Part shown: positions 17,184 to 26,987 of the stretch, one piece after another
Layout: every line of letters begins with the position of its first letter
Numbering within the stretch: position 1 is the first letter of the stretch
Source of the DNA: Pelosinus sp. IPA-1
Lineage (GTDB): Bacteria; Bacillota; Negativicutes; DSM-13327
Direction: 5' to 3'
Assembly (NCBI RefSeq): GCF_030269905.1
Contig: NZ_BSVC01000009.1
Location: 62,001-126,000 of the forward strand
DNA: 64,000 nt
Program-made: the position numbers and the translations under genes
Notes under the pieces: generated by a model
Seen by the model: the letters and a program-made list of their open reading frames with translations, nothing else
What the model was told of the DNA's origin: nothing
Databases searched by the model: none

Positions 17184-17822
17184 TTACCAATTCTGCATAA
17201 ACCTGGATAGCATGCCACGGATACGTTTTATACCTTGCTTTTGTAAGCGGTAGATATGAGAAATGCTCATATCTAGACTTTCAGCCAATTGTTTTGGTTC
17301 ACAATCCTCTAAAAAAACACCACTTAATACAGCATGCTCGTTACTCGGTAAACGGCTCATCGCATTCTTTACCTGCGCTACAAGATAGTTATGCTCTGCC
17401 TGACTAGAAACACCAGCTTTGGTATCTACCAAAATGTCTCCTAAGGTAATATCTTGCTCACTAGATAAAGGACTATCAATACACACAATACCGATTTTTC
17501 CTTCCCGCTCCATATAATTGAGCATACGACCACGAATTCGCTGCGTAGCATAGAGGCTAAAAGCCACACCTCGCTTATGATCATATTTCTCCACTGCCTC
17601 AATTAAACCAACTGTTCCTTCTTGGATTATATCCATCATCCTAGTCTCATCCAAGCGCCAGCTAGATGCTACCTTAAATACTAAAGGCTGATAATTTTCA
17701 ATGATCTTACTTCGACATTCTAAATTTTCCTTTTCTTTATACTCCTGCCACAAATTCGCCTCTTCTTCTCTTGTCAGCAGTTCTATTTTTTTCAGTTCTT
17801 TTAGATATTGATTTAAAATCAT
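17184..17822 (-). CDS. Sigma-70 family RNA polymerase sigma factor (regions 2 and 4)
   Basis: A 212-residue sigma factor. Region 2 (about 38-115) includes the core-binding segment MDIIQEGTVGLIEAVEKYD and the promoter-melting/-10 part GVAFSLYATQRIRGRML; region 4 (about 150-208) has a helix-turn-helix PKQLAESLDMSISHIYRLQK. Region 3 is reduced. It is closer to group 3 sigma factors than to ECF types. The start at 17822 has AAGAAGG nine bases ahead. It lies 15 bases after tamB and upstream of bamA, so it may regulate this envelope operon; targets are not known. Confidence 0.85.
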   Translation of the reverse strand: MILNQYLKELKKIELLTREEEANLWQEYKEKENLECRSKIIENYQPLVFKVASSWRLDETRMMDIIQEGTVGLIEAVEKYDHKRGVAFSLYATQRIRGRMLNYMEREGKIGIVCIDSPLSSEQDITLGDILVDTKAGVSSQAEHNYLVAQVKNAMSRLPSNEHAVLSGVFLEDCEPKQLAESLDMSISHIYRLQKQGIKRIRGMLSRFMQNW

Positions 17823-17837
17823 CTTAATCACCCTTCT

Positions 17838-20800
17838 TTAAAACCTAAACCTCGCCTCTGCTCCAAGCCATGTTTGATTTTGGTCATCAATTGAGCCTGT
17901 TATATTGAGGCGTCTGTTAACACTATAGCGGAAAGATAGTTCACTTTTGGTATGATCCACACCTACAATATAGTTGATCAGTAGCTTATCTGTCAAATAC
18001 TTACTCATTTGCAAGTTATAAACTTCTCGATTAACTGTTGAATTCTCATCTTTATCGGCATAGCTTTTTTTGACTATATTAGAAGTGGTATCCCTAACAA
18101 AACGAAATTCATCTAAGCCTAATGCATTACGCAAATTACCTTCTACTTCGCTAACAAAGCGCATTTGCAGGCCCGCATCAAGGGCACTAACAAGTTCGTC
18201 TCGTCCAAGTTCCGTATTTCCACCATTTTGTTTATCAAAATAATGGCTGCGAAGAGTCAAGAGAGATAGTATTTCTTGCTGGCTCATCGCTGGCTCTGAG
18301 GTTAAGTTAAACTGCATCGCCCGTGCAGGACCACTTACATTCAGATTGACCACTGTTTGCTGAAGACGCGTCTGAGCACTTAGCTTCACTATCGGTTCAA
18401 AGGAAGCATATTGCCGAAAATCAACGCTGGCTTCATTTACTTTAAATTGGGTCCTAAGATAACTGACAGTACCACGAATCCCAATAATATGTCCTGTAAC
18501 ATCTGGCTCCGTCATGCTTCCCCCCAATTTCACCCGTCCAGCAGCTAAAATATCATATAGATAAGGATTGTAGAATCGGACTTTTTTGCCGACTGCAACT
18601 TCCACATCTAAATCCATATTCAAATCAGCTTCCTTCATATCGGGAATGGTAGGAATGTCAATCATGTCATTTTCAAATAATAGCTTTCCTGACAATTTGG
18701 CCTTATCACCTTTTTGGCTAAGCATCAATTTACCATCAATAGGTCCCGTAAAATACTTGCTGCGAATAACAGGTTTATCAAGCAGTAACGATATATCGTA
18801 GTCTGCTAAACCTAACCCTTTAATTCTAGTAGTACCTGTGACGCTATATAATCCAGTGCCCATATGACCATCAAATTTCTTTATATTTATTTTATCACCT
18901 TCGAAGGCAATATCAACCCCCACTTTTTGGATAGGGTCTTTCAGGGCTGTTAATTTCAAGGTACCATCATTAACAGTAATATTACCCATTAGTATTGGTT
19001 GCCCTAAGGTCCCTGTCACGGTAATCTCACCTTGCGTTGCCCCTTGGGCCCATGCGACTTCTTTTGTTAATAAGGATAAAATACTTAAATTCGCTTGGTC
19101 TAAGCGCACCTTAAGATTCATTTCCTCGCCACGGTTTCCTTCTTGTCTACCATCTTGACTTAATGCTGCAACTGGGATCATACCATAGGCACTGGCTTGG
19201 TAAGGTCCTTTTTTTAATAAAATTTGATCCACGTGGATAATATCGTTGTCTAAGATCAATAAGCCATACAAAGAATCAAAGGTAGCATTGCCTACTCCAC
19301 CATTGTTAATATCTAAGGATAGTGCCGTATGAGGATTATCGGAGACTCCAGAAATTTGAGCTGCAAACTCTAATTTTCCTGTAGGCTTTACATTCGTGTT
19401 AAAGAAGGCTGCCACTAACCCAGCATCAATATCCCTGCCACCTACTTCTAAATCAAGGGGACCATTTTTATTTAAATCCGCTGTGCCTTGAGCCATAACA
19501 ACCCCTGTACCTTGATGTACAGTAAAATCGTAAATGGTTATCTTGTTATTATCCAATCCAACGTCAATTGTAACCGCTTCTAGAGGATAATTCTTAATAC
19601 TCCCCTGTTTTAAGTCTCCTGTTACATGGATGATCGGCTTATCCATAGTGCCATTCATTTTAATTTGTCCGTTAAGAAGACCAGCAACTTCTTTGTCTCC
19701 TAATTTGCACATTGCAATGATTGGTTTTAATTCTCCATTTTCGACATCAAGAGTGCCATACACTTCTCCCGAATCTAGAGTAAAGCCACCAGAAAAATTA
19801 AATTTACCCTTGCCCTGCTGAAAAGAAACTGCAGGGATATTTACTTCATTCCCATAAACTGCAATGGTACCTAGGACGCCTGTAAATGATTGGTTATTAA
19901 AGAACAATGTATCTGCGGAAAGTTCACCAGTAAAGTTAGGAATGGCAGGAGTGCCTGTCAACTTCCCTTTAAATTTTGCCTTCCCTGCGGCTGTATATGG
20001 AATCTTGGTAGTAATATTGAGTTTCCCAATGTCAATATCTTGGGCTACTACATCAAAATTTAAATCATTGTTAGGTGAAATACTGCCTGATAGTTGGATC
20101 TGTGTACTGAGTGATTGAATGACAAAGTTATTAATTGTTGTAATCCCTAACTCTCGTTTGTAAGAACCCGTTCCCTTTGCAAGGAGCTGCCCACGAAAAC
20201 TACCATCTGTCAAAGTAATATGTCCATCAATCGTGAGATTTTCCAAAGGACCTTTTAGGGTCATTTCATTATCCACATTACCTGTCAATTTTTCACCTGG
20301 CGCCAACAACGTTATCAGAGTCTCCGCTCTAGCTCGCTGGGAATTGATTACCATATTAATTTCTTGCTGCCCCGTTAGTTCTAACGTTCCCTGTATTTTA
20401 TGTTTGGTTACCCCATAGGTCATTTCAACGTTTTGTAATGCGATTTGCTGAGGAGTCAAGTGAATATTTCCAACGATTTGGGTAAAGGGCTGATACAAGA
20501 TCTCCCCATTATCAGCCATAAAATTGGCTGATAATTCGGGGGCGGCTAGCGTACCACGAATTTCACCATCGAACTGACCGACTCCTAGAACTTCTTTTCC
20601 CAGCTTTTCTCCTATAAGTTGTAATGGTATGCCTTGTCCGTATACTTGTAGCTGCATATTTTGCCCTGTAATTAAACCTTTGGCGGTGACCACGCCTTGC
20701 CCCAAGCCAACATTAAAATAATCTACTGTAACATTACCACTCTGGTAATAAAATCCACTAGCAAGAGATGTAAAATTTGTACCACTATATTCTCCCTGCC

Positions 20801-22154
20801 CCATGGCTACGGTGCCCTGTATCTTGGCATTTGCCAAGGGTCCTGTACCTGTAATTACTGCCGTCCCATCCACATAGCCCCTCATAGAGGGTATCATCTC
20901 GGCTAAATTTTGCGTATCAATGTGCTGCCCTTTTAAAGCAAGCTGGTAGCCAGTAGTTTCTGGTTCTACTTGACCTGATATAGTAACATGCCCACTAAAG
21001 ACATCCGCATCTAGTTGATGAATGGTTATTTTTTTATCCGCCATATCTAACTTGGCCTGTACATCATATACTGGATAGCCTGCGACTTCTCCTGTTTTCA
21101 TCTCTACATTACCAATAATTTTAGGATTACTGGTAATGCCTGTCACTCCAGCCTCAAAGGATAATTTACCGTTGATTGGAATATTTTCACCGAGGACTCT
21201 AGGATCAAAATCAGTAGAAGCCACCGTTAAATCCAATATTGGCTCGCTGGCGTCTGTACGAACAGTACCACGCACAGCAATTGGCTGATCAAATATTTTG
21301 GTTTTAGCAAAAACATATATATTTTTATTAGTAAAAGTTATGCCTCCATCTATTTGACGCAAGGGTACGCCATCAACATCTACATCTGCCTTTTTGAGCT
21401 GCGCTTCACCAGCCCACTCTATATTACCTTTGTCGTAAGCGGCAATAACTTCTACTTTTTCTGCACTACCCCCTACCAGATTGATAGGGCCATCCGCTGG
21501 ACACAATGCTTGGTAGTCAGCCAACATCAATTGATCTACTGTAAGGGTTACCGTACTACGGCCTTGGGTATTGATTGCCCCTCGGACTTTCAGCGCCGCT
21601 CCATTATGGAAAGCCTGTAGCTGCAGTTCTATTCTTGGTTTATTCGCAAAATTTAAGCTACCATTTAATGCTTCAAATTCCCATGTAGTGCTGTAAGCAT
21701 TTACAATTGCTTTGCCCTCTACTAACTTCACTTTGCTGGTTAAAGAGGACTGTGTTGTTTTACTTTGATTTAATATATCTTCAATATTCCAGTGCCCATC
21801 TTTTCTCTGGGTAAGCCAAAGAATGGGGTTTTCCACCTGTAATTCTGAAATAGAGCCCACTACATTTTTTCCCCTTAAAATATTCCAGGGGCTATAGGAA
21901 ACAATAATCTTATCACTGGTAGCTAATTTTTCTGCTTGTTTATCGTAAATAGTAATATTATGTATAGTTACACGATTGTAGGAAGTGAGTTCAATGTCCC
22001 CAACGGTCACTAAACTTCCTAACGCGGAAGCCAACTCTTCACTCAATATATGCTGGGCTCCTGTCATGACTTCTTGGCTTCTAGTCAGCCAAAAAACACT
22101 ACCCGCAACAAGAAGCATACCTGCTATTATTACTGCAATGATTTTCTCTTTCAT
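17838..22154 (-). CDS. tamB: Translocation and assembly module protein TamB
   Basis: TamB-family proteins are AsmA-like bridges from inner to outer membrane that help barrel assembly and phospholipid transport. This one has 1438 residues, with one N-terminal membrane helix (about 5-24), a very long run of beta-helix-forming strands, and the DUF490 C-terminal domain (about 1290-1438, with LGLDEFRFVRD and a final Phe). AGGAGG sits five bases before the ATG at 22154; an earlier GTG at 22172 lacks a site. No tamA is nearby; BamA, three genes downstream, is the likely outer-membrane partner, as proposed for other non-proteobacteria. Confidence 0.93.
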   Translation of the reverse strand: MKEKIIAVIIAGMLLVAGSVFWLTRSQEVMTGAQHILSEELASALGSLVTVGDIELTSYNRVTIHNITIYDKQAEKLATSDKIIVSYSPWNILRGKNVVGSISELQVENPILWLTQRKDGHWNIEDILNQSKTTQSSLTSKVKLVEGKAIVNAYSTTWEFEALNGSLNFANKPRIELQLQAFHNGAALKVRGAINTQGRSTVTLTVDQLMLADYQALCPADGPINLVGGSAEKVEVIAAYDKGNIEWAGEAQLKKADVDVDGVPLRQIDGGITFTNKNIYVFAKTKIFDQPIAVRGTVRTDASEPILDLTVASTDFDPRVLGENIPINGKLSFEAGVTGITSNPKIIGNVEMKTGEVAGYPVYDVQAKLDMADKKITIHQLDADVFSGHVTISGQVEPETTGYQLALKGQHIDTQNLAEMIPSMRGYVDGTAVITGTGPLANAKIQGTVAMGQGEYSGTNFTSLASGFYYQSGNVTVDYFNVGLGQGVVTAKGLITGQNMQLQVYGQGIPLQLIGEKLGKEVLGVGQFDGEIRGTLAAPELSANFMADNGEILYQPFTQIVGNIHLTPQQIALQNVEMTYGVTKHKIQGTLELTGQQEINMVINSQRARAETLITLLAPGEKLTGNVDNEMTLKGPLENLTIDGHITLTDGSFRGQLLAKGTGSYKRELGITTINNFVIQSLSTQIQLSGSISPNNDLNFDVVAQDIDIGKLNITTKIPYTAAGKAKFKGKLTGTPAIPNFTGELSADTLFFNNQSFTGVLGTIAVYGNEVNIPAVSFQQGKGKFNFSGGFTLDSGEVYGTLDVENGELKPIIAMCKLGDKEVAGLLNGQIKMNGTMDKPIIHVTGDLKQGSIKNYPLEAVTIDVGLDNNKITIYDFTVHQGTGVVMAQGTADLNKNGPLDLEVGGRDIDAGLVAAFFNTNVKPTGKLEFAAQISGVSDNPHTALSLDINNGGVGNATFDSLYGLLILDNDIIHVDQILLKKGPYQASAYGMIPVAALSQDGRQEGNRGEEMNLKVRLDQANLSILSLLTKEVAWAQGATQGEITVTGTLGQPILMGNITVNDGTLKLTALKDPIQKVGVDIAFEGDKINIKKFDGHMGTGLYSVTGTTRIKGLGLADYDISLLLDKPVIRSKYFTGPIDGKLMLSQKGDKAKLSGKLLFENDMIDIPTIPDMKEADLNMDLDVEVAVGKKVRFYNPYLYDILAAGRVKLGGSMTEPDVTGHIIGIRGTVSYLRTQFKVNEASVDFRQYASFEPIVKLSAQTRLQQTVVNLNVSGPARAMQFNLTSEPAMSQQEILSLLTLRSHYFDKQNGGNTELGRDELVSALDAGLQMRFVSEVEGNLRNALGLDEFRFVRDTTSNIVKKSYADKDENSTVNREVYNLQMSKYLTDKLLINYIVGVDHTKSELSFRYSVNRRLNITGSIDDQNQTWLGAEARFRF

Positions 22155-22320
22155 TTTAGCCTCCTGATTCACCTCATAAGGCGTTCATAACAGCATATAC
22201 TTCTACACAAGAAGACCTGCTTCCTTTATCATCGCTTGAATTTATTCTATCCGAGAGAAAGTAATATATTCCATAGAAATGGAAACCTCACCTAAGATAG
22301 GAATATAAGAAAAGCATTTT

Positions 22321-22412
22321 GAAACGCGAAGACCTGAAGATTACGAAGAATAATAGAACTAAACATAATTTTCCTTCTTTCTCATTATACGTCTTCGCTA
22401 CCTTCGTGTTTC
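22321..22412. repeat. Dispersed palindrome, copy 6 (GCGAAG type)
   Basis: GAAACGCGAAGACCTGAAG pairs with CTTCGCTACCTTCGTGTTTC. The base choice differs from the ACCACAAAG copies, but both arms changed together. It is the only structure found in the 361-base gap between tamB and tolC, apart from the tolC terminator. Confidence 0.7.
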
Positions 22413-22477
22413 ATCTTTTTTCTACTAAGTTTAAAATTTATTGCTACTGGTAAAATATATACTTTCTATATATAATA

Positions 22478-22507
22478 CTGAAGAGCTGGGATATCCCAGC
22501 TCTTCAG
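22478..22507 (-). terminator. Terminator-like perfect hairpin after tolC
   Basis: CTGAAGAGCTGGGAT is followed directly by its exact complement, a 15+15 palindrome, nine bases past the tolC stop. The minus-strand exit TATTATATATAG is only weakly T-rich. Confidence 0.65.
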
Positions 22508-22515
22508 ATATTTAT

Positions 22516-23808
22516 TTATTTTTTCACCTCTACCACAGGTACACCCATGGCTTTGATTAGGTTGGCTTTGCTTGTATTAAAATCATACATGGCTTGGATA
22601 TAATTATTCTTTGCTTGGGTCAGGGCAACTTGAGCATCAATTACATCAATGTTTGTGCCCACTCCTGCGCTATAGCGAACTTGCGCAATCTTGAAATCTT
22701 CTTCTCCCTTTTCTACGGCAACTTGATTCGTATCAATTCGCTTTTCCGCTTCACTCATGTTCAAATAAGCTTGGCGTACATCTAATTGGACTGAATCCTT
22801 CGTCTGTCTAGCCTGCTCTGTAGCCTTCACTACTGCTGAATCCGATTGTTTAATTTTCGCATTGGTTACACCGGAATCAAAAGGCGTCCAAGTCGCCTTT
22901 AAGCCGATTGACCAAGAATTGTTATCTGCACCAGGGAAGTCTTTATCTTGCCAGCCTGTTGTAGCATTGGCACTGACCGTCGGCAATTTACCACTTTCAG
23001 CCCCCTTGACAGCTTCCTTTTGGACATCAATATTATAGTCGGCTTGTATGGCTTCCGGACGATGGGCAAGAGCATATTGAATACTGTCGGCTAATGCCAT
23101 CGTATATCTCTCATGCTTTAACTCATCTTTTACTGTTACCTCTGTATCTAAAGGCAAACCAATTATATTATTTAAATTAGAAATTGCTAAATCGTAAGCA
23201 TTTTTTGCTTTAATTAAAGCTTGTTGATTATTGGCTAACTCTACTTCAGAGCGTAATACATCAGATTTTGCCACTGTACCTACAGCATACTGTGCCTGCA
23301 CATTTTTCAAATGTGCTTCCATTTGATCAACAGCTTCTTGGCTAACCTTTAATGCATTTTTCGTTTGTAAAATCGTAAAATAACCATTGGTAGCATCCAA
23401 TTTTATTTTTTGTTTACTTTGCTCTACCGCAGAATCGGCTACTTTTAATTTAAGTTTTGCTGCAGAAACATCACTTTCTGTCTTACCGCCAGTATATAGA
23501 TTTATTCCTAACGAAACTGATGTATTAAAATCAGTAACCTTATCAACACCTGAATGTGCTAAAGTATCATTATGCACTATAGCTAATGCAGGTAAATTTC
23601 CACTTTTCGCTACCTTAATCTGCAGCTCTGCACTCTTTCGGTCCGCATCTGTCATTTTGATTGCAGGATTACTGTTTAGAGCCATGGCAATGCTATCTTC
23701 TAAAGTTAGCTCGACTGGTGCCGCTAATGCAACCACCGTATTTAGCATTAGTAATCCACCTGTTAACGCTACTGCTAAACGTTTTTTCCAATGAGCATGT
23801 TTTATCAT
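22516..23808 (-). CDS. tolC: TolC-family outer-membrane efflux protein
   Basis: TolC-type trimers form an outer-membrane channel with a periplasmic helical tunnel. The 430-residue protein has a signal peptide (GGLLMLNTVVALAA), then the OEP opening LTLEDSIAMALNSNPAI and two tandem helical-barrel repeats, each ending in the FNTSKANLIKA / YDLAISNLNNIIG pattern. The ATG at 23808 (GAGGGGG eight bases ahead) is preferred to a start at 23856, which would overlap an operator-like palindrome. No RND or MFP genes are adjacent. The neighbours are mlaD and tamB. Confidence 0.9.
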   Translation of the reverse strand: MIKHAHWKKRLAVALTGGLLMLNTVVALAAPVELTLEDSIAMALNSNPAIKMTDADRKSAELQIKVAKSGNLPALAIVHNDTLAHSGVDKVTDFNTSVSLGINLYTGGKTESDVSAAKLKLKVADSAVEQSKQKIKLDATNGYFTILQTKNALKVSQEAVDQMEAHLKNVQAQYAVGTVAKSDVLRSEVELANNQQALIKAKNAYDLAISNLNNIIGLPLDTEVTVKDELKHERYTMALADSIQYALAHRPEAIQADYNIDVQKEAVKGAESGKLPTVSANATTGWQDKDFPGADNNSWSIGLKATWTPFDSGVTNAKIKQSDSAVVKATEQARQTKDSVQLDVRQAYLNMSEAEKRIDTNQVAVEKGEEDFKIAQVRYSAGVGTNIDVIDAQVALTQAKNNYIQAMYDFNTSKANLIKAMGVPVVEVKK

Positions 23809-23840
23809 GTAAAAATCCCCCTCAATTCGTCGAAACAGCC

Positions 23841-23856
23841 TTGACTGTTCAGTCAA
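23841..23856. promoter_or_regulatory. Candidate TetR-type operator upstream of tolC
   Basis: TTGACTG-TT-CAGTCAA is a perfect 7+7 palindrome, 33 bases before the tolC start, the place for a repressor site. Its core GACTG-NN-CAGTC recurs before lpxA (3241-3252). TetR/AcrR regulators often control efflux channels through sites of this form. No regulator gene is in the window. Confidence 0.5.
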
Positions 23857-23932
23857 TACATTTCAATTATATGGCTAAATATATCCAGTGTCAACAATAA
23901 AAGGAAATGATGCCTTATGATTTTAATTTTCT

Positions 23933-25210
23933 TTAAAAGGTTTTGCGGACACCCACATAGGTATTTCGATCATCTGACTTGTTAATGTTATCCGCCTGAC
24001 CAACGATAAAGGTATCAGGGGCCACTTGGTATTGAGTACGCAGCTTAACTCTCACATCATTTGGGTCATAGACATCAACGGACAGCCGCATTTGTTTTCC
24101 GACTTGGGTATCAACACCAACTCCCACCTTACTATCAATTACACCAGCACGACCAGAAAATTGTTCATTACCTTTGCCGATCTGAAAATTCCCTTTACTA
24201 CCATCCCCAATATTATTAACACCAATAACGGCAAAATCCTGAGGCGAGGTAGTAATCTTAACATCAGCATTACTACTGTATTTGCCTGTATCATTATTGT
24301 ATAAAGTTTCAAATCCCATTTTGGTCTGAATTGATGACACTTTGGTCAGCATTTTATTGGCCTTATCACTGGCTGCTCTAGCATTTTTTAAGGTTTCCTT
24401 TAAGTTTTGAGCCGTTTCTGGATCCGTTACAACACCTTCTAAAGAAGCCGCCATTTTCTCTACACGCAAACTGGTATTTTTAATATTTTGAATGGTTTCT
24501 CGCAAATCCTTGGCCGTTTGCCCATCATTATCGACCACAGCCAACATGGTATCTACTCGCCCTGCCACATCTCGCAAACTGCGAGACATCGCACTTAAGT
24601 TACTTACCATTTCGCTTACATTGCCCTCATTGTTTTGCATCATACGTGCCAAACCAGCTGTTAAAGCATTAAGATTGTCTGTAATCTCTTTGGCGTTTAG
24701 AATTGTCCCTTTCATCGCCGCTTTCACTTTGTCATCACCAATAATTTCATTTAGCGATTTCACCAAATCGTGAACTTCTGCTAACACTCGATCCGAGGAA
24801 GCAATCAGCTCATCTAATCCCTGAATTTCTTCTCCCCTCACGATTGCATAAGGTACTAGGAAACCAGAACTTTTGCTAGGCGGGATAATGTTAACATACT
24901 TTTCTCCCATTAAACCATCGGCCCCAATAACAAATTTTGATTCTTGGGGAATTTTAGTCCCCGGACTCATTAGCATGGTTACCTTTACGCCTTCAGGAAG
25001 CACTTCTATACCTTTTATCCGCCCGACATCTACACCTGCATAGCGGACTACATTACCATCTTTCAGGCCATTCACTTGACTAAATACAGCTTGGACTGGA
25101 TACCCTTGATCGCCAAAGCTAAAACTGCCTAGATGAATAATCATATAAGCCAATAACAAAAAGGCAATCATACTCACGGAACCAACTTTGGCTTCTGTAC
25201 TCATATTCAT
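23933..25210 (-). CDS. mlaD: MlaD/MCE phospholipid-transport protein with C-terminal barrel-like domain
   Basis: A 425-residue protein. It has an N-terminal membrane helix (about 12-30), one MCE domain (about 37-115, with VRYAGVDVGRIKGIEVLPEG), a long helical stalk (about 125-280) and a C-terminal strand-rich region (about 285-425: GVGVDTQVGKQMRLSVDVY and a closing NTYVGVRKTF with terminal Phe). Proteobacterial MlaD stops after the MCE domain. In Veillonella an MlaD with such an outer-membrane barrel has been described as a one-piece bridge between membranes, and this protein has the same plan. It overlaps mlaF by four bases. Confidence 0.9.
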   Translation of the reverse strand: MNMSTEAKVGSVSMIAFLLLAYMIIHLGSFSFGDQGYPVQAVFSQVNGLKDGNVVRYAGVDVGRIKGIEVLPEGVKVTMLMSPGTKIPQESKFVIGADGLMGEKYVNIIPPSKSSGFLVPYAIVRGEEIQGLDELIASSDRVLAEVHDLVKSLNEIIGDDKVKAAMKGTILNAKEITDNLNALTAGLARMMQNNEGNVSEMVSNLSAMSRSLRDVAGRVDTMLAVVDNDGQTAKDLRETIQNIKNTSLRVEKMAASLEGVVTDPETAQNLKETLKNARAASDKANKMLTKVSSIQTKMGFETLYNNDTGKYSSNADVKITTSPQDFAVIGVNNIGDGSKGNFQIGKGNEQFSGRAGVIDSKVGVGVDTQVGKQMRLSVDVYDPNDVRVKLRTQYQVAPDTFIVGQADNINKSDDRNTYVGVRKTF

Positions 25211-25971
25211 TTTATTTCTGACCTCCTTCGAACATATGCGCCAGGTGATTTAAAACCGTGAATGAATTGTTGCACAATGGCATTTTCCGTATTCTTAATT
25301 TGATCTACGGTACCCATTTCGATAATTCGCCCACCATGAATTACTGCAATGCGATCAGCAATTTTAAAGGCACTAGACATGTGATGGGTAACCACTACGG
25401 AAGTAACCCCTAGTACACGCTTAGTGTTCATCATGAGTCTATCAATCGTCCCTGACATAATCGGATCAAGACCCGCTGTCGGTTCATCATACAGCACAAT
25501 TTCTGGCTTTATCGCAATGGCTCTCGCTAAACTAACACGTTTTTTCATACCGCCGGATAGCTCATTAGGCATTACATTTTCTTGCCCCGCCAAGCCTACC
25601 ATTCGCAAGTTGCGAGAGATAACCTTCTTAATTTCTGGTTCTGACATATCCGTATGTTCTCTAAGGCCAAAGGCTACATTTTCCCCTACTGACATTGAAT
25701 CAAACAGAGCGGAATATTGAAATACCATCCCCATGCCAATACGGATTTTATTTAAACTATCTTCTGATAGGTTTGTAATTTCCTGTCCTTTAACCCATAT
25801 TTCTCCCTCTGTAGGTTTTAAAAGGCCAATCATTAAACGTAATAATGTGCTTTTTCCGGAACCACTAGGGCCAATGACCACCATAGTTTCCCCTTGGGTT
25901 ACTTCTAAATTTATATCTTGCAAAATAGTTTTCCCATGAAAACTCATGCTGATGTTAACCAACTTTATCAT
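25207..25971 (-). CDS. mlaF: Phospholipid ABC transporter ATPase MlaF
   Basis: A 254-residue ATPase with Walker A GPSGSGKST, signature LSGGMKKRVSLARAIA, Walker B IVLYDEPTAGLDP and H-loop VTHHM. The GGMKKR signature is typical of the MlaF/Ttg2A/Mkl family. It energises MlaE to move phospholipids between membranes. The coding end overlaps the mlaD start, and mlaE is upstream across a palindromic repeat. Confidence 0.94.
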   Translation of the reverse strand: MIKLVNISMSFHGKTILQDINLEVTQGETMVVIGPSGSGKSTLLRLMIGLLKPTEGEIWVKGQEITNLSEDSLNKIRIGMGMVFQYSALFDSMSVGENVAFGLREHTDMSEPEIKKVISRNLRMVGLAGQENVMPNELSGGMKKRVSLARAIAIKPEIVLYDEPTAGLDPIMSGTIDRLMMNTKRVLGVTSVVVTHHMSSAFKIADRIAVIHGGRIIEMGTVDQIKNTENAIVQQFIHGFKSPGAYVRRRSEIK

Positions 25972-26015
25972 AAAATCACCGTCCTATGTTACAAACTGAA
26001 AAAAGTAACGTTTTT

Positions 26016-26079
26016 TACCGCAGAGACGCAGAGGACGCAGAGATGGATTTATATTATATTCTCTGCGCCTCTGCAGTTA
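26016..26079. repeat. Dispersed intergenic palindrome, copy 7 (CGCAGAG type)
   Basis: ACCGCAGAGACGCAGAGGAC faces TCTCTGCGCCTCTGCAGTTA. The copy lies between mlaE and mlaF, inside one operon, so it should appear in the transcript. Confidence 0.85.
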
Positions 26080-26098
26080 AGCATATCTCCTAATACCC

Positions 26099-26872
26099 TC
26101 AACGATAGATTAATAACGATAGGAAATAATTGCTGACAAAAATTAAAATAATAGAGCTCACTACGGAAGCAGTGGTGGCCTTACCCACACCTTCTGCTCC
26201 TTCTCCAGCTGTCAGTCCTTTGTAACAGCCAATGATGGCAATGATACCACCAAAAAACATAGCCTTAACTAGGCCACCCATTATATCATTGACTACTGCA
26301 AATAATTTAATGGAGTGAATATAGGTAAAAGAGCCAATACCAGCATATAAAGTTGCTACTAAATATCCACCTAATGTACCAATAATATCGGCAAAAACTA
26401 CTAGCATCGGCAACATAACTATACAGGCCAAAAATCTAGGAACCACTAGGTATTTGATCGGATCAATTGCCATAACTCTCAAAGCATCAATTTGTTCTGT
26501 CACCTTCATGGAACCAATTTCAGCGGTAATTGCTGCCCCTACCCGTCCCGCGACGACTACACCTGTTAGCACTGGTGCTAATTCCCTAGCCATGGCGATT
26601 GCCACAACACCGCCTACAGATGACTGAGCACCATACTTAATAAACTCATTGGCAGTCTGTAAAGTAATAACCATACCTGTAAATAAAATAGTTAGCAGCA
26701 CAATAGGTAAGGAATCCACCCCAAGGTGTGCCATCTGATGCAGCACATGTCGCATTCTAGGCTGTTTTCGAAAGTGATAAATAGTATTAAAAAGCAGTAT
26801 CATAATTCGACCACTGTTCTCTGCAGCATGAATCACGTGCCGCCCAATATTCTCTAAGAAAGATAGTAACAT
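26099..26872 (-). CDS. mlaE: Phospholipid ABC transporter permease MlaE
   Basis: A 257-residue membrane protein with about five to six helices and the MlaE signatures VAIAMARELAPVLTGVVVAG, GRVGAAITAEIGSM and VTEQIDALRVMAIDP. The ATG at 26872 follows GAGGG by seven bases and is preferred to an upstream start at 26911. With MlaF and the barrel-fused MlaD it completes an inner-membrane lipid transporter. No mlaA, mlaB or mlaC is present, which fits a bridge-type system that needs no shuttle. Confidence 0.94.
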   Translation of the reverse strand: MLLSFLENIGRHVIHAAENSGRIMILLFNTIYHFRKQPRMRHVLHQMAHLGVDSLPIVLLTILFTGMVITLQTANEFIKYGAQSSVGGVVAIAMARELAPVLTGVVVAGRVGAAITAEIGSMKVTEQIDALRVMAIDPIKYLVVPRFLACIVMLPMLVVFADIIGTLGGYLVATLYAGIGSFTYIHSIKLFAVVNDIMGGLVKAMFFGGIIAIIGCYKGLTAGEGAEGVGKATTASVVSSIILIFVSNYFLSLLIYR

Positions 26873-26987
26873 ACGCAATCCCTCACATTGAATTTCACTT
26901 GTAGTAATCATTATATTGAGAATTTGTCATAATATGAAGTATTCCATAAAAAAGACAAGTTCCCTGCACCATCACCATAAGAAATTC

